64,000 nt of DNA from assembly GCA_035048485.1 (NCBI GenBank), contig CM068586.1:28228349-28292348 (forward strand). Direction: 5' to 3'. The translations under genes and the position numbers were made by a program. The first letter of the stretch is position 1. Each line of letters begins with the position of its first letter. Shown piece after piece: positions 1 through 12,340 of this stretch. A model generated the notes under the pieces. The model did no database searches. It worked only from the letters and a program-made list of their open reading frames with translations, and was not told the DNA's origin. The DNA comes from Pteria penguin. Its lineage: Eukaryota; Mollusca; Bivalvia; Pterioida; Pteriidae.

Positions 1-214
1 GTGTTGTAATCACCATTATCACGTATTCTCTTTAGTGTTTGCTTTGTAAGCACAATTGGTACTAAAGGTTTTATTGGAAATACGGACAATACAAAATTTA
101 GGGAGGACAAAAAGAACATTTGGCTATCTGTGACACATAATCATTTTGGTGTCAATTTAGAGACAGACGTATGTTAGGACTATACAGATTTAACATGACA
201 TACTTATAAGTATA

Positions 215-498
215 TCTACAACTCTTATTACACAATCTAATATCTAGTTATCCAGACTTTTAAATTATATTCTGGGCTGAGACCGATTCTGATCATTTTA
301 CACAGATTTGACATTCTCTATACTAGAAGGTTACCTACTTTGACTTCTCCATATATAAATATATATGGAATTTACACGATTTGACTCTTTCTACTGGGTA
401 TATGTGACGGGTATTGCTAGCAAGCAGGAGATTCTCACTCCCCCGGGCACCTGGTCTCATTATATCAAGGGGCTTCATATATGCTCTTCAAGATATTT
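215..498 (+). repeat. Naiad family A 3' end and pseudo-LTR fragment
   Basis: The first bases match the last reverse-transcriptase codons of family A (the 'SRLLNDILD' end, here mutated). They are followed by the same untranslated tail seen at 1028, 19323, 47251 and 53520. The tail holds a TATATAAATA motif, the GCTAGC core and the CCCGGGCACCTG block. It is abruptly joined at about 498 to reverse-transcriptase coding sequence of a second copy in the same orientation. Such head-to-tail joints of a tail with a truncated body are the usual origin of pseudo-LTRs in Penelope-like elements. Confidence 0.75.
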
Positions 499-1027
499 TT
501 CGTTCATTCAGAAAGCAAAGAAAGAAATGATTGGCTCTTGGCTTCAATTTCACTTACATATATAAAGATGACTTGCTTTCAATTAATAATCCTTTATTCC
601 CGAATTACCTTAGCATCATCTATCCAAGTGAACTGGAGGTCAATGAAACCACAAAAAGTGGTAATTCTACTTCGTGCTTAGATATTATGCTGTCTTTCGA
701 TATTGATGTTCAATTGAACACCTCACTCTATGACAAGCGTGACGATTTCAATTTCGCTATCACAAACAATCCTTTCGTAAGTAGCAACATTCCATCATCG
801 CCCGCAAACGCCATATTCATATCTCAGTTAATATGTTATTACAGAGTATGTTCAAATAACAATGACTTTGTTTCGAGGGCTAGGCAACTTTCTGATAAGC
901 TACTCAACCAATGTTATATATATGCTAGACTAACAACGTCACTAAGGAAGTTCTGTGGTCGTTACGAGATTCTTATTACACAATATGATATCTCGCTATC
1001 CAGGTTTTTAAATGATATTCTGGACTG
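499..1027 (+). pseudogene. Naiad (Penelope-like) reverse transcriptase, C-terminal fragment, family A
   Basis: This encodes the fingers/thumb end of a Penelope-like reverse transcriptase. It starts just before the YxDD catalytic motif, which reads YIYKDD here through a small insertion. It runs through 'IIYPSELEV', the 'LYDKRDDFNFAI' motif and 'FISQLI', and ends at 'SRFLNDILD' and a stop. Everything N-terminal (GIY-YIG nuclease, CxC linker, motif A) is missing, so it is 5' truncated and cannot be active. It is close to the copies at 19625-20095 and 53838-54296. The family was assigned from motifs I know from invertebrate Naiads, not from a search. Confidence 0.8.
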
Positions 1028-1310
1028 AGACCGATTCCGATCATTTTACACAGATTTGACACCTACTCTAGAACCCACTTTGACTTCTCCATATATAAAT
1101 ATTTATGAAATTTACACGATATGACTCTTTCTATTGAGTATATGTGACGAGTGTTGCTAGCAAGCAGAAGATGCTCACTCTCCTCGGGCACCTGATCTCA
1201 CTCCATCAAGGGGGTTCACATATGTTCTTCAAGTAGAAATTTTTCGTTGTATTCTATTTGGTTTTCATTTTGACTGATTTTGTGTCCTTTGTTTCTGAAG
1301 TTTTATATAA
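1028..1310 (+). repeat. Naiad family A 3' tail (pseudo-LTR)
   Basis: Untranslated tail directly after the reverse-transcriptase stop codon. It has the CATATATAAATA TATA-like motif, then the GCTAGC/GGGCACCTG structured block, whose outer arms ATATGTGA and TCACATAT can pair. It fades out near 1310, before the family's usual 3' end 'CCATCATCTTTAC'. Confidence 0.7.
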
Positions 1311-4076
1311 GAATCCGATGGTATTCTCAAATTGCAGAATCAGTTTAGATATATTTAATGATCTAAATTCTTATTATGGCTTTTCATTTATCTTTTGCTA
1401 TCTGTTAATTAGGCCATGCTACCTTGTATTTTTCTAAATAGTTCATTGGTTTTGTTGGACATCGCTGATCTCAAGTTTTAAATATTAACATCAGAAACCA
1501 CTCTCTATGAATGGTCTGCAATTAACTGCTATCTGTCACCAAAACAATTACAATATACATGTTCATCTTATACACGTAGTGTTGATTTGCTCTGCTGTCC
1601 GTGGTAACAAATAATACAATGGAAATGAAATCTTCAACATATACCATATCTGGAAAAATGAATCAATTTCTCCTTTTTAATTAGGAATATAACATCAATC
1701 GTAAATTTTAATTCGTTCCACCAAAATCTAAATCATGTATATGTATTTTATTGCCTGAGAAATTCGCATGGTCAAAAACATTATAACGCACTAATGCAAA
1801 ATGGACGTCGTGACGACAATTCCGACACCAGACACCTGCATAACACTAGGTATACAAACAAACATGCACATGCTTTGGTGCATTCGGACATCCTCGTCCT
1901 TTTCCTGTGTCTATTTACGTAGGCACGATTAAAGGGCGAGATTGTTCCGAATGGCTTTGGTGCACCATGTGAAAAACAGATAACTATCTTCTGCCTCTAG
2001 TAGATCTGAATCAGTAACAGCTGACGCGACGTGGACTTTAAACACAATAACAGACATCCAGCGGATGATATAGTATTAAGTGAAGATTTAATTACACTAA
2101 ACGAAACATACATTTTGTTATAAAACATTACAGATTAATAAGTGGCATTTTATATAAATGTTTTCCATTCGAAACTGAAATAAAGGTCAATCAACTTGTT
2201 AACCAATTTCAGATTATCAGTTCGAACATAGAGGGTCATATCGAATGTTTTTACCATTCCAATTATTTTTATACGGTTTTTATAACTTCAAGCTGCTATA
2301 ACTAGATTGGCTGGAACAATTTAGAGTGTGGATAACTATTTCTCCCACTATGGACAGAAATATCTATAAAAATAGCTGGGAAAAATTTCCTCATCTTTAT
2401 GGGGTGGGGTAAGATAACAAATTCACGTGAGTATTTTCGAAACCGGAAATAACGAACTATTTCTTTTGTTTTCGTCCTTCGATCCTTTCTACCGGCAACT
2501 CCGCAAAAACTGCTACAAAATTGTATTCTTCTCTATCAAAAACACCAGCAAATGTCGAAAAAATTACAGAACATACCTGCCATCTATCCTCAAATTCCGA
2601 GCAGAATTTCTCCTGGAACGCACATTCAAATAATCCAATTCACTCTATTTTTCACGGAGCGTCAATCCAAGGGGACCTTATAATATTAAAATGTCATTTT
2701 GCTCACATTTAAATCATAACACTAGCAATTGTTAAATGTTGTGTAGTCTTACACTCGAGCACATATCTACAGACAATGGTACTGTACAGTACAGTGGGCT
2801 GTGACATCATGTGTGCGCGCTTGATGACGTCAAATACGGAGTTGGAAAAGACAGGACATTTTGAATCAAATATATTGTGTAAAGTTTGATTATCGATTTA
2901 TCATATTGATTTCATTCATATAATTGTCTTATTGTTCAATATATCTTTAAAACTTTTTTGGCCTTTGGTTTATTTACTATGGCGGCAAATGGAATATGAA
3001 GCGATGATGGAGTGAGTAAATTGGCTTCATTCATAATCACTTGATATTTTCATCCGCTACTATAAAATTTACTACGATGATGTAAGTGTTGCAGGATTTG
3101 TAATCTAACGCGGGAGAAAAAGAATCAACTACCACCACCAGCAATGGCAAGCCTCGTTGTGGAGGACCGAGATTTTTGACACTCGGGTTAAGATATCTCT
3201 GTCCATCACTGATGGTGGTGATAGATTCTATTAATCTTCTTGTTGTCTTTATGAACTATTAAATGCCTGTGTATAACCGCTAACGCGTCTTAGTAAAACC
3301 CAGTTAAATTCCCAATTCTCAATAAAAAAGAATCGAACCATTCACTTTAGTAACGGGGCGGGTATCTTGGATATAGCATTTCAACCTGAACAGAAGATAT
3401 CCATTTTCATTGCTTGACGGGTATTCATTAATCAATAAACAAATTCAACCATTCGTTACAAGTTTGTTTAACATTTTAAAAACTGTACAAAAATATGAAA
3501 TTTCCACTGAGTATGTACGTTGTAAACTTGAATGAATTTCGTGATCTTTTTCATATCCCACTTTAACGGACATAAAATGTCAACTGTATCAATGACCTTT
3601 CGTTATTTAGACGTTTCTAACAGCACGTTTACTCTCTACTCATTATTTTTATTTATAAATTCCTCCTATAAAATGTCCTGTCTAGGCCACAGTATTTTTG
3701 CCTGCAAAAGAATGCCCACAATTCTAACATTACGATGTTTATTTTACACATGCCAGTATTAAGGTAAGCATTTTACATGCATGATATTCAACATGCAAAA
3801 TAGGTATTATCTCCAGATTGAGAGTAAGTGCTTTATTAATCAATTTATGCGTATCGAGAAAAATTAACTTAGAGAACATTGATGTGCAACTTGAGAAAAT
3901 GTGCTTAGCGGATAACACAGAAAACCACAGAACGGAACCGACTTTTATAAAGATATGGGAGTCAAGGAATTCATTTCGAGTAATTGGGAGGGATAAATTG
4001 CTTGAAGGACAAAACAAATACCGTTAAATCCGACTGGGGCGTTCGATGTTACAGCCCCTAAAATCCTCTCTTTATG
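1311..4076. other. No gene recognised
   Basis: AT-rich DNA with only short, random-looking open frames and no recognisable protein similarity. The only points noted are a TGACGTCA (CRE-like) octamer near 2823 and a short ATGGCGGCA start context near 2981 whose frame closes after six codons. Neither is enough for a gene call. Confidence 0.5.
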
Positions 4077-5231
4077 GTGTGCCTGATGTAGGTAGTCGCT
4101 AGTTGTGCCTGATGTAGGTAGTCGCTAGTTGTACCTGATGGAGGTAGTTGCTAGTTATGCCTGATGTAAGTAGTCGCTAGTAGTGCCTGATGGAGGTAGT
4201 CGCTAGTTGTGCCTGATGGAAGTAGTCGTTAGTTGTGCCTGATGTAGGTAGTCGCTAGTTGTGCCTGATGTAGGTAGTCGCTAGTTGTGTCTGATGTAGG
4301 TAATCGCTAGTTGTAACTGCTGTAGGTAGTCGCTAGTTGTGACTGATGTAGGTAGTCGCTAGTTGTGTCTGATGGAGGTAGTCGCTAGTTGTAACTGCTG
4401 TAGGAAGTCGCTAGTTGTGACTGATGTAGGTAGTCACTAGTTGTGTCTGATGTAGGTAGTCGCAAGTTGTAACTGATGTAGGTAGTCGCTAGTTGTGTCT
4501 GATGTAGGTAGTCACTAGTTGTAACTGATGTAGGTAGTCGCTAGTTTTGACTGATGTAGGTAGTCGCTAGTTGTGTCTGATGTAGGTAGTCGCTGGTTGT
4601 AACTGATAAAGGTGGTCGCTAGTTGTGTCTGATCTAGGTAGTCGCTAGTTGTAACTGTTGTAGGTAGTCGCTAGTTATGCCTGATGTAAGTAGTCGCTAG
4701 TTGTGCCTGATGGAGGTAGTTGCTAGCTGTGCCTGATGGAAGTAGTCGTTAGTTGTGACTGATGGAGGTAGTCGCTAGTTGTGCCTAATATAGGTAGTCG
4801 TAAGTTGTGTCTGATGTAGGTAATCGCTAGTTGTAACTGCTGTAGGTAGTCGCTAGTTGTGACTGATGTAGGTAGTCGCTAGTAGTGTCTGATGTAGGTA
4901 GTCGCTAGTTGTGACTGATGGAGGTAGTCGCTAGTTGTGCCTGATGTAGGTAGTCGTTAGTTCGCTAGTTGTGACTGATGTAGGTAGTCGCTAGTAGTGT
5001 CTGATGTAGGTAGTCGCTAGTTGTGTCTGATGTAGGTAGTCGCTAGTTGTAACTGATGTAGGTAGTCGCTAGTTTTGCCTGATGTAGGTAGTCGCTAGTG
5101 GTGCCTGATGTAGGTAGTCGCAAGTTGTGACTGATGTAGGTAGACGCTAGTTGTGTCTGATGTAGGTAGTCGCTAGTTGTGTTTGATGGAGGTAGTCGCT
5201 AGTGGTTCCTGATGTAGATAGTCGCTAGTAA
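4077..5231. repeat. 26-bp tandem satellite, about 44 copies, with a 520-bp higher-order period
   Basis: The unit reads GTGCCTGATG-TAGGTAGTCG-CTAGTT with frequent changes at the third to sixth bases (gcc, gtc, gac, aac variants). Variant units recur in order. 'TTATGCCTGATGTAAG' occurs at about 4156 and 4676, and 'GTGTCTGATGTAGGTAATCG' at 4287 and 4807. Both pairs are 520 bp apart, which is exactly 20 units. A broken unit with an extra piece lies near 4957-4970. Every frame meets stop codons, so it is non-coding. There are no unique spacers, so it is not a CRISPR array. Confidence 0.95.
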
Positions 5232-5894
5232 TCGTGAGAACATATTTGTATGACAATTTCATTAGTGTTAATGCTATTTCCACATTTTGTGCATATTTTA
5301 TGATAAATCAATTAGACACAGCTTTCGCCTATATGAAGGCGAGTTAATACCTCAACGAAAACGAGAAATCACCTTAACGAAAACGAGATAATACAATCTT
5401 ACTCTATACAATAGTAAGAGTTTAGGTACCTATATATCTCCGACATTTGATCTTGGCCGATAAGTAGATATGTTATCATATATGTCGCTATACCTTTCTA
5501 GAAGAGGTTAATTACGTATAGAACAACATTGGCTATTAACATATGTTAGCAAGTTCCCCTTTTTGTTGATTTGGTTTTGTTTTTGAACAGTTGTAAAGAT
5601 TTAATTAACTATTTTGTTGCAGTGTAATTGTAACATAAAACCCCCTCCGACTTAACAAGAGAAGCGAGTAAGATATTTCTGATGAGGAGATGCTAAAGAG
5701 CTTTTTTTCAAAATTCTACGTCTGTAGCACACAAAATTCCTCTCTCTCTCATATATATATTCATATAATGTATTTGTGTAGAATTTTCAATACCTATATC
5801 GAATAAAGATGGGGTCTTTTTTTCTGAAATGTTTATATTTTATTTATTTATATTTAGTAAGAAATCGTTTATCACAGAGAATTTAAAGTATATA
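5232..5894. other. No gene recognised
   Basis: AT-rich DNA with a short TC/TA tract near 5742-5760. Small near-repeats (ACGAAAACGAGA) lie around 5356-5388. Nothing else was recognised. Confidence 0.5.
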
Positions 5895-6307
5895 GTATTT
5901 AAACTTGTTCTTGTGATTGCGTTGAGAGAAATTAAAACTATGATTGAAAGAGAAAACAGAAGACATCTGCCAAAGCTGTATGACAGAAATCGTCAATGAC
6001 CTGCACACAAAAAAATAACAATAGCATAATATACACGGAAGGACATTACAAAAATATTCGATTGTGCTGGGGTTACGATACCGACTTAGGACGGTCAATG
6101 GAAGTAACAAACGTCACTCAATTGGTGTGGTTAACCGGTTTAACCGCCCATCTTCCCCCTCACCTCAAAAGCAGCACAATCAAAGGACACACATTTAAAA
6201 ATTTATAAATAATCCTTCATATAGAGAACTAGGATCTACAGGTTTCTCAATGAGAGAGGTCATAAAAATGTATTACACACGAAACAATTACAGAATAATA
6301 TGTAAGG
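5895..6307 (-). repeat. Naiad family B 3' tail, solo fragment
   Basis: Carries the family B tail signature ACCGACTTAGGACGG, then GTGTGGTTAACCGGTTTA and the 'AATTTATAAATAATCC' block. The same order occurs downstream of the reverse-transcriptase copies at 24009, 39541 and 45022. No coding part is attached. By analogy with those copies it is read on the minus strand. Confidence 0.75.
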
Positions 6308-7095
6308 AAAAGGGGGAGGGTAGTGTCCCTCCAATACCTCTTATTCACCCGAAGTCTACTCTCTCTCCCTCCTTTATCCCAATTCTGTCCTTCTCTTTCT
6401 CCTCTTAAACCTACCTTTCCTTTCTCTCTCATTAATAACTCTGTATAACAAAAGATGCTATATTAAGCACAATTTAAATGTGAATGTAAAATGTTGTGTT
6501 TTAGGGTCGGATATCGTATTCGCGAAAATATGTAGTTTCAAAAGACGGTTAGGATATTTTACAGCAGTAAACGAAGATTTAAATTCAAGGTTTATATTCT
6601 ACTACTTCACATCTAGGAGAGAAATATTCTGTTCTCGATTACAACCCATACCTGTTCATTATTAATTTAAGTTTTAAACCGTAACATGAACAACAGATAT
6701 TTAAATGAAATTCTTTCCATAATGTGAAAACTTTCTGTATCTGTGTGTCCTTGATTTTGTTCTACCTCCTTCCCCCAAAAGAATATCAGATTGACCCTCC
6801 CCTTAAACCCCCAATAAAAAGACATCCCCACCAAAAAAAAGGGGGGGGGGCAAGAATAAACTATTCTTACTACTATTTTAACGAGAACACATAATATACT
6901 TTTCAGTATACGCCATCTTCTATTATTCTTCTATATAATATATTCTGCTTCACGGCTCATCTGGGATCTCAAATATTGGTCAGCATATTCGCCGGTAAGT
7001 CTCGGGACTACACGTATTGGTTTTTTTTTTTTTTTTTTTTCGTGTTTGATGGGCCACGGTCTTCATTTGCTACATACATTGTATTTCTGATACTG
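6308..7095. other. No gene; low-complexity tracts
   Basis: Contains a pyrimidine-rich CTCTCTCC stretch (about 6355-6430), an A/G homopolymer junction near 6833-6850 and a 22-base T tract at 7020-7041. Nothing coding was recognised. Confidence 0.5.
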
Positions 7096-7127
7096 GTAAA
7101 GTTTTATACCCAAAACATGAACAGCGT

Positions 7128-7603
7128 TTATTAGTTAATGTATTATTATGTCATCAGGTAACACACTGAGATTTTAGTTAATGTATTATTATTATGTTAT
7201 CAGGTAACATACACTAAGGTTTTACTTAATGTATTATTGTTATGTTATTTAGGTAACACACACTGAGGCTTTAGTTGATGTATTTTTGTTATGTTATCAG
7301 GTAAGACACACTGAGGTTTTAGTAAATGTATTATTGTTATGTTATCAGGTAACACACACTGAGGTTTTAGTTGACGTATTTGTGTTATGTTATCAGGTAA
7401 CACATACTGAGGTTTTAGTTAATGTATTATTGTTATGTTATCAGGTAACACACTGAAGTTTTAGTTAATGTATTATTGTTATGTTATCAGGTAACAAACC
7501 CTGAGGTTTTAGTTAATGTATTATTGTTATATTATCAGGTAACACACACTGTAGGTTTAGTTAATGTATTATTGTTATGTTATCAGGTAACACACTGAGG
7601 TTT
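7128..7603. repeat. Minisatellite of about 48-bp units, about 10 copies
   Basis: Unit: GTTATCAGGTAACACACACT followed by GAGGTTTTAGTTAATG and TATTATTGTTAT. Copies differ by small indels in the CACA run and by single substitutions. GTTA-TCAGG-TAAC inside each unit is a short inverted repeat. There is no open frame across the array. Confidence 0.9.
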
Positions 7604-7959
7604 TATATGAAAAGCAAACGAAAAAAGGATATAAAGGCCTAAATATTCAAACATGTATTAATCTAAATCCTGGAAGTCTCAGTCCTATCATTTTTATATA
7701 TGACGTTGCATTTACCTAAAACATACATATGACATTGTCACATTTACCTTTCACACTAAAATATTCTTATTGAATTTATCAAGTGTCTTTGAAATCCATG
7801 CTTAGCTGGACTTTGTTACTAAACAGAAATAGAGAGACCCCTCGTCCTTGATGTCAGAACTGTCCGCATTCCATGCACTCCAATTAGAAGCTTGCCGTTT
7901 CAGGTAAAGTTCTGGGATTAATTTTTTACACACCCAGTTAACCCTTTACGTGTCACAGC

Positions 7960-7990
<31 letters not shown>

Positions 7991-8571
7991 GGATAAAAAA
8001 CATATTTATTCATTGTACAAATTCTAAATCTCATCACCACATGTAATGATAGTCAAAAAAACAAAAACAGAAAAGCAAACCCCCAACCCCCTACCCCCCC
8101 CCCCCCCCAAAAAAAAAACCCAACAAAAACTCGTCTTTGGTAACTTACATTGATTGCACATATTCATGTCTTTGACAGGTTTAATCACAATTCTGAACTT
8201 GCTTCGTTATTGGTGTGGACAGTTACAAAAACGGATGTTTCCAATTTTATTTAGCTATGGCTTCATCTTGTCATCTTGGACGCTAAACACATTTACAAGT
8301 CTTGTCTTTCGTGAACGGATGGAAAATTGTATCTGTCTTAGATATCCTCAATGGTTTTCAGAAAAAGAAAATCGCAAAATGAAAAAAAAAATGTTTTAGA
8401 GTTAAAATATAATTGTAACAGATGTATTAGATATATATTAATACGAAAAAATATTACATTTCAAAATAGTTTTAGTTTATCTATTTTATCAATAAAAGAT
8501 ATATTGGTGTATACATGTATTACATAACTATACTCTATATGCATAGAAAGATCTATACTTATATGGATAAA
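7604..8571. other. No gene recognised
   Basis: Includes a 29-base T tract (about 7962-7990) and a C-run/A-run junction (8094-8118). The open frame at 8154-8399 shows no recognisable domain and I do not call it. Confidence 0.45.
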
Positions 8572-8742
8572 ACTCACTCTCCTCGGGCAACTCATATCAC
8601 TGCAACAAGGAGGTTCACATATGCTCTTCACGTAGATATTTTTCGTTGTTTTCTGTTTGGTTTTCATTTTCACTGATATTGTGTGTCCTTTGGTTTCATG
8701 ATTTTCGGAGTTATGGTTTCGATTTATCCATCATCTTTACAT
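8572..8742 (+). repeat. Naiad family A pseudo-LTR, solo 3' fragment
   Basis: Matches the last part of the family A tail. It has CTCACTCTCCTCGGGCAACT, then TTCACATATGCTCTTCACGT and the AT-rich stretch, and stops at ATTTATCCATCATCTTTAC. That is the same 3' boundary as the copies ending at 19327, 47260 and 53520, which supports it as the true 3' terminus of the family. No coding part is attached. Confidence 0.75.
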
Positions 8743-9370
8743 TGAATCCTTTGACAATTCCAAATGATATTGGGATATACTGTTTGAGTAAAATGACACG
8801 ACAAACATCAAAATATACATGTATAGTGATATTGATATCTCTCCTTCAACTCATAACATTATTTTATTAAATTGTTAAAATAGGACAGAAAGTTTTAACA
8901 CCAGATACTAGGTGTTCTATCAATGTATCTACATTTTAACTATGTCTACATGAATGTTTAAAATGATATACTTTTGATATCAATATCAAAAAGTAGTTTT
9001 CTTGACCTTCACGCTATGGCAATGTCGAATGAACGAAGAATATACATTAAGATACAAAAAACATTCAGTTTATGGCATGGTTCTATGATAGCATTGTCTA
9101 ATTTCATTATCTTTGTTTTCTAGGTTTCATGACAAAAATTTGGAAAATCTAAATGAAATGACTTAATTTGTAAAGATATTATGACAGTTTGTCCATTAGT
9201 AATCCGGTGTTTAGGGGACAACGTTTTACTTATAAATCCTTTTTACAGGAGCAACACAGAAAAGTATTTAAACACATTATTGAAATTCGGGAAGATGCAA
9301 AACATTTCTCTCTTTGTTGCGCTGATAACAGCGCTATGACTGCATGACTGCCATTTATACTCTCTTACTT

Positions 9371-9411
<41 letters not shown>

Positions 9412-10100
9412 AGACATTCTAAAAGCAAAACACTCCTTTATGCTTAATAAACGATGCAAAGAAAGATAAAAATATTTAGTGCATATGTCAGAGGCATTAC
9501 GCAGAAACTAGTGAACCAAAGTCTCGTCTAATTAGAGAGAACATTCGTTCAGGCAGCAAACCAATTCTTCCGCCTATGCAGAATTTTAAAAGAAAGTGTA
9601 CTTCTATTTGGCAGACACAAATTAGCAGGAACAAAGACAGATAAAACAAAAGTCACTGCAAACATGCAAAGTAAACAGGACTATATGTACATTAAAATGT
9701 CGTCATAATATCAATTTAGAAAAATAAAAGTGATAATCGTGGATAAATGTGGTTTACCAGTCGGACTACAGTGAAACCCGCCAGGAGAAATGTAAACGTG
9801 GTCGACAGAGAAATACACTGAGAATTATGGAGAATGAAATTTCCAAAAGCTGACATATGAAGTAAACAAAGAAATACCGAAGGTATTACCACATCTCGAT
9901 TTTCATGGAATAAAGAAACAATATCGTGTACAATGTCGTATTAAAACAAAAATGAATCCCGAAGAAGAGAAATCGTCAGTGGCCAATCATTTACAGTTCC
10001 TCATATCATAACGTAACCACATCTAGAGATAAGTCATCGTTTAATTATCGCAGATTTATACAATCTTTATCAAGTACCCTGGTCGATGAGTACATCAAAT
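8743..10100. other. No gene recognised
   Basis: AT-rich DNA with no recognisable coding sequence. It contains the GT microsatellite listed separately. Confidence 0.45.
9371..9408. repeat. (GT)n microsatellite
   Basis: About 19 GT units with one TA interruption near the start. Confidence 0.95.
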
Positions 10101-10292
10101 ACCTATGTGGTGTGTGTCTCAGTCTTGGTTTTATATCCGAGGTAGAATCTGTTATGTGATAGAATAAGATCCCTTGTGTCTTGTTTTTCTACTATAAAGA
10201 GTAGAAGAACAAGACGCAAGGGGTCTTATACTATCACATAACAGATTCTACTTTGGGATATAAAACAAGACTTAGACACACAACATATAGGT
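10101..10292. mobile_element. Foldback MITE of about 192 bp
   Basis: Two arms of about 90 bp are near-perfect inverted copies around a short TATAAAG loop near 10195. The left arm begins ACCTATGTGGTGTGTGTCTC and the right arm ends with its complement, ...ACACAACATATAGGT. Matching internal blocks include TAGAATCTGTTATGTGATAG and its complement. No clear target duplication flanks it and it encodes nothing. The transposon superfamily cannot be assigned from this alone. Confidence 0.85.
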
Positions 10293-11488
10293 CAGTAAAT
10301 GCAATGTCAGGTATTTCATAACTACGTATAATGCAAACTGTACCTCGGCCTTTAGCCAGGGACAAACGTTTCTCTAGTTTGTCGTTTTTCTTTAGACATT
10401 TTTCTTCTATACTGTAGCAATTATATAAATGTGAATATTTAAAATCGCTTTACTTTTTACATTAATATGTTCTATATAGAAGAAACCTATGCCAACGCCT
10501 TTACATTAAAGAATTAATGTCAAATTCAGAACAACTAGGACATTATTATTACAGTAAATTTGAAATGCCAGATATATCTAATTGATATAAAAGAAAATAG
10601 TATATGAGACAAATATTAATCTTTCATTATATGAAAACTGTATATCCCTTTTGCGTCGATCAGAATAATTTTCTACACTTTCTTCCGTGTGTAATCTACA
10701 TTATTGTCCTAAGGGACGCGTGGCATTTGAAACATGTCTTAAGCTTCTTCAATGTTTAATGAACTCGCCTACAGTTTTCTCAAAATACACATTCATTTTG
10801 TTTTTGGTAAAGGATCGACATGAAACTTTTATGGATATTGCATAACCGTACGATTAAGGAGAATGATATGTCAGATACTAACAAGAGTTTTTAAACATAT
10901 GTTTATGATGCGGCGTATATGGCATGAATAATATAAGCGAATAGAACCAACATATTTCATTGTGATGATTAAACGATGGCTATAAAACACCATATTCTAG
11001 AAGACGTAGTGTAAATCATGATTTAAAAATGTGTTAGAAACTGAACGGAAAAAGGACGCATTATATGCCATCTGGTGTGATTAACTGGCTTATGGATTCT
11101 TTTTTCGCCATTTATCGGAATTACAATAAAAAAAAGATACACATTAATCATCCAGACAAAAAAAACCTAACAAGGCAATACCCTTAGAAAGACATATTTG
11201 TTAGAGATTCATGGCATAAAAAGCTTTATATTAGAAATAAGAAGCAAACATCCACAAATAACCCTTTTCCCACTACAAATAATTTTTAACGTTTCTGCAA
11301 AGTGCAGCAAAAAGAGCAATCTAAGCACTTTGACAGTTTATGAGAAATATATACGGATTTCATGTCTAAGGATATGATACTAAAACTTTTATAATTCTGG
11401 TATTATTCCAATGCTAAAAATGTCTGCTTAGAATCGATGGCTGATGCTCCGACATTCCAAAATGCACTAACTGCGGAAGTTCTAGCGC
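10293..11488. other. No gene recognised
   Basis: AT-rich DNA without recognisable coding sequence or clear repeat structure. Confidence 0.45.
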
Positions 11489-11960
11489 CTTATACAGACT
11501 TTTACTAGAACGTTGCACTGATGACTGATATGGCGGTGGGAACTAAATGACAGGCCTTGTTGAAACCTCCTTCAGAGGTGACACGGTCCTGAACCTCGTC
11601 CCCTCTGACTGTTGGTCGAGACCCTACAGAGCTAGCTCCCAGACCGGCAGAGCACTGTTTCCTGATTTTGCTTAATATATTTTTGATACCATGATGGGGT
11701 TTTTGTTTTGTTTTTTTTTTTTTCTGCATTACGATACGTGTTTATATATTTTTATGACATCTCAACTTGGGAAACTTGTTGACCCTGGATGTCACTATAT
11801 GGAGGAAAATTTGTATCTCTAAACGTTTGCTCTTTGATTATTCTGCTATAGTGGAAAGGTGGATACCCACAGCAATTGATTGATTATTGTCATATCAAAT
11901 GACCGTTTAATTTGGTATCGTATTTGTACTGTACTCGGAATATTTTTGTGACTTCCATCT
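11489..11960 (+). repeat. Naiad family B 3' end fragment (degenerate)
   Basis: Starts at the last codons of the family B reverse transcriptase ('CRLLLERCT', here LYRLLLERCT) and continues into the tail (GGCGGTGGGAACT, CCTCGTCCCCTCTGACTG, CTATATGGAGGA). It is clearly more diverged than the copies at 24 and 45 kb, so it is an older insertion. Confidence 0.7.
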
Positions 11961-12074
11961 GTGTTTTTTTTTTCATACCATTACATTAAATATTGTGTAT
12001 TTCCGTAGTGACATCTCTTATACGGCTGAGTCAGTCACTTTTATTTATTCCTTTAATTGTCGTATATGTATGCA

Positions 12075-12265
12075 AGACAGGACAGAAGACATCTGACCAA
12101 GTTGTTTGACAAAAACTCACCAAAGAACACGCACATAAATCATGAAAATAGTCAAAGAAACAAAGTAAGCGACATTAGAAAAATATTCGATTATGGTGCA
12201 ATAACGATACCGATTTAGGACGGTCAGTTAAGTAACAAGCGTCACTCAAATTTCCTAGGTGACAA
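12075..12265 (-). repeat. Naiad family B tail fragment, inverted relative to its neighbours
   Basis: GAAGACATCTGACCAAG and ACCGATTTAGGACGG match the far 3' tail in minus orientation. It lies between two plus-orientation family B fragments (11489-11960 and 12341-13390). Such inverted/tandem packing is typical of Penelope-like elements. Confidence 0.65.
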
Positions 12266-12340
12266 AGTCACATAGAATATCGGTTCATCCTCTCACCACT
12301 TACGATAACAACTAGAATAGTCAAATTTGTAATGAGAGAG

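Noticed and set aside
1028..1310. Hammerhead ribozyme in the PLE pseudo-LTR
   Set aside because: No CTGANGA core with a matching GAAA was found in any of the tails. The conserved block has a different layout.
2980..3010. Gene start (ATGGCGGCAAATGG)
   Set aside because: The frame closes after six codons and no donor site or downstream exon could be supported.
4077..5231. CRISPR-like regular repeat array
   Set aside because: Units are contiguous with no unique spacers, and the genome is eukaryotic. It is a satellite.
11505..11729. 74-codon minus-strand frame
   Set aside because: It is the antisense of a Naiad family B tail fragment.
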